Assembly (NCBI RefSeq): GCF_008122205.1
Contig: NZ_PHNJ01000008.1
Coordinates: 1 to 64,000, forward strand
Reading direction: 5' to 3'
Source: Natronococcus pandeyae
GTDB taxonomy: Archaea > Halobacteriota > Halobacteria > Halobacteriales > Natrialbaceae
Length of the DNA stretch: 64,000 nt
Shown here: positions 16,247-22,768 of the stretch, in pieces
Position numbering within the stretch: the stretch's first letter is position 1
Layout: each line of letters starts with the position of its first letter
Program-made: the position numbers and the translations under genes
The notes under the pieces: generated by a model
Told to the model about the DNA's origin: nothing
Seen by the model: the letters and a program-made list of their open reading frames with translations, nothing else
The model's database searches: none

Positions 16247-18226
16247 TCACTTCCCCTCGAACTCCGGATCCTCGTCACCCATGAAGGCCGTGATACCCTC
16301 CATGAGGTCGTCAGTCGCCATCAGCTGGCCGAACGCGGCGGCCTCGTACTCGAGGCCGGCGTCGGTGTCGTGGCGACCGGCGAGCATCGCGCGCTTGGTG
16401 TACTTCGTCGCGATCGGTGGGCCGCCCGCCAGATCGGCTGCCAGTTCGAACGCTCGCTCCTCGAGGTCTGCGTTGTCGACGACGTCGGTAACGAAGCCGA
16501 ATCGCTTCATCTCGTCGGCCTCGTAGCGGTCGGCGGTGAGGATGATCTCCTTCGCCGGCCCCTCGCCGATGACGTTCGCGAGTCGCTGGGTCCCGCCCCA
16601 GCCGGGGATCAGACCGAGGTCGAGTTCGGGCTGTCCGAACTGCGAGCGCTCGCTCGCGACGCGGATATCCGCGCAGGTCGACAGCTCCATCCCGCCGCCG
16701 AGACAGTAGCCGTCGATGCCCGCGACGACGGGAATATCCGCGGCCTCGAGTTTGCCGAACGTGGACTGGCCCTTCTTCGAGAGTTCGACGGCGCCGAGCG
16801 GATCCGCACCGCCGGCGGCCATGCTCTGGACGTCGGCCCCCGCGGAGAAGGCACGGTCGCCCTCGCCGGTGATGAGGATCGACCGAACCTCGTCGTCCTC
16901 CTCGAGGATGTCGACCGCCTCCGACAGCTCGTCGAGGAGTTCGCCGCTGATGGTGTTCATGCGGTGTGGTCGGTCGAGCACGATGTGGCCGACCATCTCG
17001 CCGGGGTGCTCGATGCGGATCGCCTCGAACTCGACGCCCCCGTCTTCGTCCTCGTCGGCCTCGTAGAACGAGCCGACTTCCTCGGCGCGTTCCTGTAGAT
17101 AGTCGGCGGGCTCGTAGCGCTCGTGGCCCGTCTTCTCGTGGGCCTCCTCGAGCGCCTCGAGAACCGTCTCGAGGCCGAACTCGTCGGCCAGCTTGACCGG
17201 TCCGTCGGGGAAGCCGGCACCGAGCTTCGTCGCCTCGTCGATCGACTCCGGCGGGGCGACGTCGCCGCCGATCAGCTTGGCGACCTCGTTCGCCATCGTG
17301 GCGGTCAGTCGTTCCTTGACGAGGTCGGACTGCTCGTCGGTCGGGATCTCGGCGCCCTCGCCGTCCTCGTAATCGTAGAACCCCTTGCCGGTCTTCTTGC
17401 CGAGTTCCTCGTTCTCGACCTTCTCCTCGAGCAGCGGACACGGCTCGTAGGCGTCGCCGAGCACGTCGTGCATGTAGTCGAGCACGTGGTAGCTGATGTC
17501 GTTACCGACCTGGTCGCCGAGTTCGAACGAGCCCATCGGCAGGCCCATATCGTATTTCGTCGTCGAATCGACCTCGGCGATCGTCGCCTCGTCCTCGTGG
17601 ACGAGCCAGCAGGCCTCGTTCATCAGCGGGACGAGAATGCGATTGACGATGAAGCCGGGCGAGTCCTTGTGGACGCGCACGGGCGACTTGTCGAAGTCTG
17701 CGGCGAGGTCTTCGATCAGGTCGAGCGTCTCCTCGTCGCTCTCGGCGCCCGAGATCACTTCGACGAGCGGCATCCGAACCGGCGGGTTGAAAAAGTGCAT
17801 CCCGCAGAACTGCTCCGGTCGGTCGGTGAACTCGGCCAGATCCGTAATCGAGAGACTCGAGGTGTTCGTCGCGAAGATCGCTCGGTCGGGCGCGGCCGCC
17901 TCGAGCTCCTCGTAGACGTCCTGCTTGATCTCCATCTTCTCCGGGACGGCCTCGATGACGACGTCGGCGTTCCCGCAGGCTTCCTCCATGTCGACCAGCG
18001 GCGTCACGCGCTCGAGGGCGGCGTCGGCTTCCTCCTCGGAGAGCTGGTCGTTCTCCGCGAGTTTGTTCAGCGACCACTCGATCTGGTCGTAGCCGTCCTG
18101 GACGAACTCCTCTTTGATGTCGCGCATGTTGACGTCATAGCCGGCCATCGCGGCGACCTCCGCGATACCGTGACCCATGTTACCCGCTCCAAGAACTGCT
18201 ATGGTGTTGATATCGTCTAGCTCCAT
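16247..18226 (-). CDS. fused 3-hydroxyacyl-CoA dehydrogenase / enoyl-CoA hydratase
   Basis: A 659-residue bifunctional beta-oxidation enzyme. Residues 1-285 are an NAD-binding 3-hydroxyacyl-CoA dehydrogenase (VLGAGNMGHGIAEVAAMAGY; ATNTSSLSI; the catalytic-type MHFFNPPVRMPLVEVI), followed by the C-terminal dehydrogenase domains to about 390. Residues 405-659 are a crotonase-fold enoyl-CoA hydratase (ITGEGDRAFSAGADVQSM; GGGMELSTCADIRVA; LGLIPGWGGTQRL). The order is reversed compared with bacterial FadB, where the hydratase comes first, but it is usual for archaeal fusions. It diverges from the acyl-CoA dehydrogenase at 18342 across a 115-base shared promoter region, which points to co-regulation. 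Confidence 0.93.
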   Translation of the reverse strand: MELDDINTIAVLGAGNMGHGIAEVAAMAGYDVNMRDIKEEFVQDGYDQIEWSLNKLAENDQLSEEEADAALERVTPLVDMEEACGNADVVIEAVPEKMEIKQDVYEELEAAAPDRAIFATNTSSLSITDLAEFTDRPEQFCGMHFFNPPVRMPLVEVISGAESDEETLDLIEDLAADFDKSPVRVHKDSPGFIVNRILVPLMNEACWLVHEDEATIAEVDSTTKYDMGLPMGSFELGDQVGNDISYHVLDYMHDVLGDAYEPCPLLEEKVENEELGKKTGKGFYDYEDGEGAEIPTDEQSDLVKERLTATMANEVAKLIGGDVAPPESIDEATKLGAGFPDGPVKLADEFGLETVLEALEEAHEKTGHERYEPADYLQERAEEVGSFYEADEDEDGGVEFEAIRIEHPGEMVGHIVLDRPHRMNTISGELLDELSEAVDILEEDDEVRSILITGEGDRAFSAGADVQSMAAGGADPLGAVELSKKGQSTFGKLEAADIPVVAGIDGYCLGGGMELSTCADIRVASERSQFGQPELDLGLIPGWGGTQRLANVIGEGPAKEIILTADRYEADEMKRFGFVTDVVDNADLEERAFELAADLAGGPPIATKYTKRAMLAGRHDTDAGLEYEAAAFGQLMATDDLMEGITAFMGDEDPEFEGK

Positions 18227-18270
18227 GGACGTCTATGCAATGTGCACCCGTTTGAACGTTTCCCTCTCTG

Positions 18271-18302
18271 GTAAATAAAACTATAGTTCCGTTTATTCAC
18301 GG
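18271..18302. promoter_or_regulatory. symmetric divergent promoter between the fused beta-oxidation gene and acyl-CoA dehydrogenase
   Basis: GTAAATAAAAC and GTTTATTCAC face each other around a central CTATAGTT, so each strand has a TTTATT-type TATA box. Predicted starts of transcription give leaders of about 20-30 bases for both genes. The near symmetry would let one regulator act on both directions. Confidence 0.45.
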
Positions 18303-18341
18303 TTACAAACCTCTTTACCGCTCCATAGATAACGATCGTCT

Positions 18342-19493
18342 ATGGAATTCGGTCTCACCGAAGAACAAGAGCAGATCCGCGACGAAATCACCCGATTCGC
18401 GGAGAACGAAATCGTCCCCGTCGCCCAGGAGTACGACGAGGAAGAAAAGTATCCCCACGACGTCATCGACAAGGCCGCCGAGATGGGGCTGACCGGTGCC
18501 TACATCCCGATGGAGTACGGCGGCGCCGGCTACTCCATCCTCGACACCGCGATCATCACGGAAGAGCTGTTTTCTTACGATCCCGGCATCGCACTCTCGA
18601 TCGTCTCGACGTCGTTCGGCTGCGAAGCGATCATGAACTTCGGGACCGAGGATCAGAAGGAACGCTTCTTAGAGCCCGTCGCGATGGGCGAGAAGATCTC
18701 CGGCGCGGCGATCTCCGAACCCGACACCGGCTCCGACGTCTCGTCGGTTTCGACGCAGGCGGAGAAGGACGGCGACGAGTGGGTGATCAACGGCAACAAG
18801 ATGTGGATCACCAACGGCTCGATCGGCGACTTCTTCGTCGTGCTCTGTGAGACCAACCCCGACGCCGAGGGTCGGTACAACGGCTTCAGCCAGATCGTCG
18901 TCGAGTCCGACCGCGACGGCTTCGAGGCCGAGAAGATCACCGGCAAACTCGGTATCCGCGCCTCCGACACCGCCGAACTCATCTTCGACGACGTCCGCGT
19001 CCCCGAGGAGAACCTCATCGGCACCAAAGACGCCGCCTTCATGCAGCAGATGCAGTTCTTCGACGAGACCCGTACTGCAGTCGCGGCCCAGGGCGTCGGC
19101 ATCGCGAAGGGGGCCACCCGCGCCGCCCTCGAGTACGCCGAGGACCGCGAGCAGTTCGGCCAGTCGATCTCGGAGTTCCAGGCCATCCAGCACAAACTCG
19201 CCGAGATGGCCACGAACACCGAGGCCGCCCGCAACCTGACCTACAAGTCCGCCTGGAAGGTCGATCAGGGCGAGGACATCACGAAACTCGCCTCGATGGC
19301 CAAGGAGTACGCCTCCCGCGTCGCCGTCGACGTCGCCGACGAGGCCGTCCAGATCCACGGCGGTGCCGGCTACGTCAACGACTTCCCCGTCGAGCGGTTC
19401 TACCGCGACGCCAAGATCACCCAGATCTACGAGGGCACCACCGAGATCCAGAAGAACGTTATCGCCCGCGAGATGCTCGGAAAAGGTTTCTAA
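18342..19493 (+). CDS. acyl-CoA dehydrogenase (short-chain type)
   Basis: A 383-residue FAD-dependent acyl-CoA dehydrogenase. Signature regions: ISGAAISEPDTGSDVSSVST, WITNGSIGDFF, DREQFGQSISEFQAIQHKLA and the C-terminal QIHGGAGYVNDFPVERFYRD followed by IYEGTTEIQKNVIAREML, where the catalytic Glu of short- and medium-chain enzymes is expected. It transfers electrons to ETF. The end ARDLLGKGF-like sequence (MLGKGF) is classical for the short-chain/butyryl-CoA group. It is divergent from the fused dehydrogenase/hydratase and so is part of the same beta-oxidation cluster. A strong stem-loop follows 25 bases after the stop. Confidence 0.93.
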   Translation: MEFGLTEEQEQIRDEITRFAENEIVPVAQEYDEEEKYPHDVIDKAAEMGLTGAYIPMEYGGAGYSILDTAIITEELFSYDPGIALSIVSTSFGCEAIMNFGTEDQKERFLEPVAMGEKISGAAISEPDTGSDVSSVSTQAEKDGDEWVINGNKMWITNGSIGDFFVVLCETNPDAEGRYNGFSQIVVESDRDGFEAEKITGKLGIRASDTAELIFDDVRVPEENLIGTKDAAFMQQMQFFDETRTAVAAQGVGIAKGATRAALEYAEDREQFGQSISEFQAIQHKLAEMATNTEAARNLTYKSAWKVDQGEDITKLASMAKEYASRVAVDVADEAVQIHGGAGYVNDFPVERFYRDAKITQIYEGTTEIQKNVIAREMLGKGF

Positions 19494-19518
19494 GGAACGA
19501 ACTTTTGCGCTGCGCTCG

Positions 19519-19556
19519 GGCGAGACGGCGCCAGCTTTGCTGGCGTACGTCTCGCC
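19519..19556 (+). terminator. long stem-loop after acyl-CoA dehydrogenase
   Basis: A nine-base outer stem (GGCGAGACG with CGTCTCGCC) encloses a seven-base inner stem (CGCCAGC with GCTGGCG) and a TTT loop, 25 bases after the stop codon. There is no long T-run, so it may act as an mRNA 3' end protector or as a pause site rather than a classical terminator. Confidence 0.5.
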
Positions 19557-19747
19557 GACGCTCGGCAAAACTTCGATGAAAAGCACTCCTCCTTCCGTTC
19601 TCTCGCTCCTTAGCTCACGGCTTCGCCGTTCGCCTTTCCGCGGCGCTTCGCGCCGCGCAGTCGCTCGTTCACATCAGTCGTCGGCCCGCTCGCGCCTGCG
19701 GCGCTCGCGGCGATTATAGTGTAACTGCCTGCCTTTCCCCGGATCCC

Positions 19748-19772
19748 GCGGTCGGCGAATTTCGCCGACCGC
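19748..19772. repeat. perfect 12-base inverted repeat
   Basis: GCGGTCGGCGAA and TTCGCCGACCGC flank one central T, about 45 bases beyond the stop of the convergent gene at 19818-20360. It can serve as a bidirectional transcription end signal for that gene and the dehydrogenase. Confidence 0.5.
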
Positions 19773-19817
19773 GCTCCCGGCCATTTATTTCAGTCCGCTC
19801 TCGAGCGTCCCCCTCGT

Positions 19818-20360
19818 TCAACTGTCGCTGTCAGAATCGGTATCACCGTCGTCGCTATCCGAGTCAGTATCGCCGTCGTCACGATCTGAATCGGTGTCGC
19901 CGTCGTCGCTGTCCGAGTCCGTATCCCCGTCATCGCTGTCGAAGTCCGTGTCACCGTCGTCGTGATCCGAATCCGTATCGACGCTCTTGCGCTCGTCGGC
20001 CAACCTGCTCTCGTCGGCGGGCGTGGACCGATCCGTCTCGCCTGCTCCGCCGTCCGTCGTCGTCTCCCCGGCGAGCCTCGAGGCGTCTCGAGCCAGCATC
20101 GCTTCTGCCGAACTCTCGTCTGCGTCCGCCGGGCGCTCGTCTCGGACGTACTCGTCGATCGGATCGTCCGCGAGGACGTACATGACCACCGGCGGGAGGA
20201 CGTAGGAGGCGATAGCCAGAGCGGCGAACAGCGGGTCGACGAAGACGAGCAGTCCGAAAATAGCGAACGCCGCCGCCGTCGCCGCGTGGAGACGCGTCTG
20301 AGTGTACTCGAGGTAGAACCGCCACAGTCCCCGGAGCCACTGGATCACGGCCGAACTCAC
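19818..20360 (-). CDS. membrane protein with C-terminal Asp/Ser/Gly repeat tail
   Basis: A 180-residue protein. Residues 1-70 carry two adjacent hydrophobic segments (AATAAAFAIFGLLVFVD and FAALAIASYVLPPVVMYVL). The rest is polar and acidic; residues about 130-180 are five near-perfect repeats of the nine-residue unit SDDGDTDSD, encoded by 27-base DNA repeats. The N-terminal half resembles small haloarchaeal membrane proteins of unknown function. Because of Asp-x-Asp-Gly-Asp spacing the tail might bind calcium (inference), but its predicted side of the membrane is not known. The number of repeats is likely to vary between strains. Confidence 0.7.
   Translation of the reverse strand: MSSAVIQWLRGLWRFYLEYTQTRLHAATAAAFAIFGLLVFVDPLFAALAIASYVLPPVVMYVLADDPIDEYVRDERPADADESSAEAMLARDASRLAGETTTDGGAGETDRSTPADESRLADERKSVDTDSDHDDGDTDFDSDDGDTDSDSDDGDTDSDRDDGDTDSDSDDGDTDSDSDS
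19827..19975 (-). repeat. 27-base coding tandem repeats (SDDGDTDSD)
   Basis: About five consecutive 27-base units within the 3' end of the gene at 19818-20360; the units differ at a few third positions and at some first positions (S/R/H/F changes). Confidence 0.75.
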
Positions 20361-20445
20361 TGTCGGAACTACGCGAGCGACCGGGAACCCTCTTTCGCGT
20401 GCCCCTGCAGAACCGGTATGAGTGCGTTCGTCTTCCCCTCGAGGG

Positions 20446-21420
20446 TCAGTAGCGCAGGATGTCCAGCCACCACGCTTCCCAGGACCTGCTCGGCGTGCCC
20501 GCGGGCGGCGACGGCTCGTCGACGTCGTACTCGTACTCGGTGACGATCCGGTAGTGGACGCGCTGCTCGAGTTCGTGATCGTCGCCGCGGCCGATGCTGT
20601 CAGTGTCCGCCTGAGTGACGACGCGATCCTCTTCGATCCGTGTGATGTATCCGCTCTCCGCGTCGACGTGGACGCGCACGCGGCTCTCGTCGTGTATCTC
20701 GCGGTGGGTTTCCAGCGGGGACATTTGTACGGCGTCGTAGTAGTCGTCCGGATCGCTCAGTTCGAGGAGGACCCGCTCATCCGTACGGTCAACGACGGTC
20801 CAGGGCTGGCGCGGATCGTGGAACTGGTAGACGAGGTCGTCGTACACGTTCTCGTAGGGGACGCCGTCGTCGGCCGGCTCGCGGCGGGGTTCGTCCCGCC
20901 AGGGTTCGTCGACGACGATGCTCGCGTCGTCCGCGTACATGGTCGCTGCGCCGGTCTCTACGCCTCTCGGTCGGAGGAGAAACTCCATTTGCCACCAGAC
21001 GGCGCCGCCGGGAGGACCGACGTGGACGAGCCGATCGTCGACGGACGGATCGTGTTGCGTCCGGTAGTCGACGCGGAACTGCCGCGTTTCGTGGTGGATC
21101 GTCAGTTCTTGCTCGAGCACGACGCCGTCGGCCGGGAGCGTCGACTCGGGGTCGGCGGGGAGGTCCTGCGTCGAGTTCGTCGTCTCGACATTACGGACGG
21201 TCGTCGTCCGCTCGGCGGCGAAGTCCGTCGTGTGAAAGCGCTGAGCCGCGTCGACGATTATCTCCTCGGGATCGCCGTCGGTGTCGACCGGCGGCTCGCC
21301 GCGGTCGAGCATCACGCGCTGGTCCGCGACCCGCACGCCGACGACCGCCGCGCCGATCAGCACGAGGCCGACGAGGGCGATCAGGGCGAGCCGACGGCGA
21401 CTGACGCCGCGCCCCGTCAC
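20446..21420 (-). CDS. membrane-anchored extracellular protein of unknown function
   Basis: A 324-residue protein with a single N-terminal membrane anchor (ALIALVGLVLIGAAVVGVRV after RRR) and a long soluble outer domain with many beta strands and paired Trp, Tyr and acidic residues (ATMYADDASIVVDEP; YEYDVDEPSPPAG). The arrangement of strands suggests a LolA/LppX-like lipoprotein-carrier fold, but no motif proves it. Its start overlaps the end of the upstream lipoprotein gene by four bases (ATGA), so the two are translationally coupled and their products probably work together at the cell surface. Confidence 0.7.
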   Translation of the reverse strand: MTGRGVSRRRLALIALVGLVLIGAAVVGVRVADQRVMLDRGEPPVDTDGDPEEIIVDAAQRFHTTDFAAERTTTVRNVETTNSTQDLPADPESTLPADGVVLEQELTIHHETRQFRVDYRTQHDPSVDDRLVHVGPPGGAVWWQMEFLLRPRGVETGAATMYADDASIVVDEPWRDEPRREPADDGVPYENVYDDLVYQFHDPRQPWTVVDRTDERVLLELSDPDDYYDAVQMSPLETHREIHDESRVRVHVDAESGYITRIEEDRVVTQADTDSIGRGDDHELEQRVHYRIVTEYEYDVDEPSPPAGTPSRSWEAWWLDILRY

Positions 21421-21809
21421 GGCTCGACCTCGACGTGCTCGAGCACGACCCTCGCCAGTTCGTCGTCGGACTGATCGACGGCGAGCGCGTAGCGGCCCTT
21501 TCGTCCGACGTCCACGACGAACGACGCGCCGTCTTCGACGAGCGGTTCGTCGCCGTTTCCGTCCTCGGCCGTCACCCAGACCTGTCGGTCGCCGTCGGGG
21601 GTTTCCACGTACACTTCGTCGACGAGATTCGGCCGGAGCCCGGTGCTCCGCCGAACGGTGAACCTGACGACGTCCGCCTCGGCGTCGTGGTCCGCGCTCA
21701 CGACGGCTTTCACCTCGGGTGCGTCCGGCCGGCGATCCGGCGAGCGGCGGACCGTCCCACAGCCGGCGAGCGCGACGAATAGCGCTGCGAGAAACGGACG
21801 ACGTGTCAT
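21417..21809 (-). CDS. lipoprotein of unknown function
   Basis: A 130-residue secreted lipoprotein: residues 1-17 (MTRRPFLAALFVALAGC) are a short signal with a lipobox LAGC, with the Cys at position 17 as the lipid site. The mature part is a small acidic beta-rich domain (about 35-130: VVSADHDAEADVVRFTVRR, ETPDGDRQVWVTAEDG). The ATG at 21809 is chosen because it starts the signal; the longer open frame to 22028 is antisense to the regulator gene. It shares the divergent promoter region with the HTH_10 regulator and overlaps the next gene, so it heads a two-gene surface operon. Confidence 0.75.
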   Translation of the reverse strand: MTRRPFLAALFVALAGCGTVRRSPDRRPDAPEVKAVVSADHDAEADVVRFTVRRSTGLRPNLVDEVYVETPDGDRQVWVTAEDGNGDEPLVEDGASFVVDVGRKGRYALAVDQSDDELARVVLEHVEVEP

Positions 21810-21948
21810 CGAAGTTGAGTTAACATATAGTAAGTAAATAATTTTCGGTGTGACAATACGCAACGACGCAGACGGTTCGAAACCGGCGTACACCCGACGC
21901 TGCGAGACGCCGGGAGCGTTTTGCCTCATCGGACCGTACCGGCCGGTA

Positions 21949-22710
21949 ATGAGAGAATTCGTCTTCACCCTCGAGTACGATCCGGGAACGAACCCGGTCG
22001 CGGACGTGCTCGCAGCCCACCCCGACACGTCGGTCCGGTCGCTGTCGTGTCACGTCTCCGCCGACAGCCTCTGGCGGGTCGACCTCGCGACGGGGTCCGA
22101 GGAGGCGCTCGCGGAGCTCGAGGCGGCCTACGAGACGGCGGACTACTTCGCTGACTGCCTGGTGAAAGACCACTGCGGCGCCGAGGTCGAGACGCAAGTG
22201 CTCGACCGCTCGAGCGACACGCTGGTCGTCTACACCTACTGGGACCGCACGGAGGTCTGTACGTCGGTCCCTCACGTTGCGCTCGAGTACCTCGGCGACG
22301 GCCTGCTGTTCGAGACCTACCGCGAGGGCCGGCGCTACCGCTGGCGGATCGTCCTCGCCAGCGACGCGCCGATCCACGACTTCTTCGACGCGCTGAGCGA
22401 CGAGGTCGGCGAGTGTACGGGTATGGAGATGCTTCGACTGACGGAACTCGATCCGGACCGCCACAGGACGGATCCCGACGACTCGGTTCCCATCGAACAG
22501 CGCGAGGCGCTGCGGGCGGCCGTCGAACACGGCTACTACGAGACGCCCCGACGGATCGAACTCTCGGAACTCGCTGACCGACTGGACGTCCCGCGATCGA
22601 CGCTCTCCTACCGACTTCGCCGCGCCGAGTCGGCCCTCGCGACGGCGTTCGTCGCCGAGAACGAGTCGATCGAGACGCTGGCGGCCGCCGGCGCGAACGG
22701 CACGCTCTGA
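21949..22710 (+). CDS. HTH_10 (bacterio-opsin-activator type) transcriptional regulator
   Basis: A 253-residue regulator. The C-terminal 55 residues form an HTH_10 helix-turn-helix (IELSELADRLDVPRSTLSYR, followed by LRRAESALATAF). The N-terminal 180 residues form the sensor part typical of the HTH-10 family, with several Cys (FADCLVKDHC, TEVCTSV, GECTG) and His that could bind a metal. The ATG at 21949 (MREFVFTLEYDPG) is used rather than an upstream one at 21850, because that extension lies in the divergent promoter. It is 58 bases upstream of the metal-transporting ATPase gene in the same direction, so it is a candidate sensor of the metal exported by that pump; this is inference. Confidence 0.8.
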   Translation: MREFVFTLEYDPGTNPVADVLAAHPDTSVRSLSCHVSADSLWRVDLATGSEEALAELEAAYETADYFADCLVKDHCGAEVETQVLDRSSDTLVVYTYWDRTEVCTSVPHVALEYLGDGLLFETYREGRRYRWRIVLASDAPIHDFFDALSDEVGECTGMEMLRLTELDPDRHRTDPDDSVPIEQREALRAAVEHGYYETPRRIELSELADRLDVPRSTLSYRLRRAESALATAFVAENESIETLAAAGANGTL

Positions 22711-22716
22711 TCGTCG

Positions 22717-22732
22717 TTTGGCGCACGCCAAA
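22717..22732. promoter_or_regulatory. operator-like inverted repeat TTTGGCG-CA-CGCCAAA
   Basis: Perfect seven-base arms with a two-base centre lie just after the stop of the regulator gene and 37 bases before the P-type ATPase start, with AT-rich AATAACCCGTATACTAT following. The position overlaps where the promoter of the pump gene should lie, so it may be an operator; a terminator for the regulator is the alternative. Confidence 0.5.
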
Positions 22733-22768
22733 TAACCCGTATACTATCCGAGGAACTACGAGGTGGTG

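Larger units (their letters stand above)
19494..19817. other. 324-base spacer packed with GC-rich hairpins
   Basis: Between the convergent ends of two genes there are at least four palindromes, including the two annotated, GCGGCGCTTCGCGCCGC near 19650 and CGGCTTCGCCG near 19619. No coding frame is credible in it. Confidence 0.6.
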
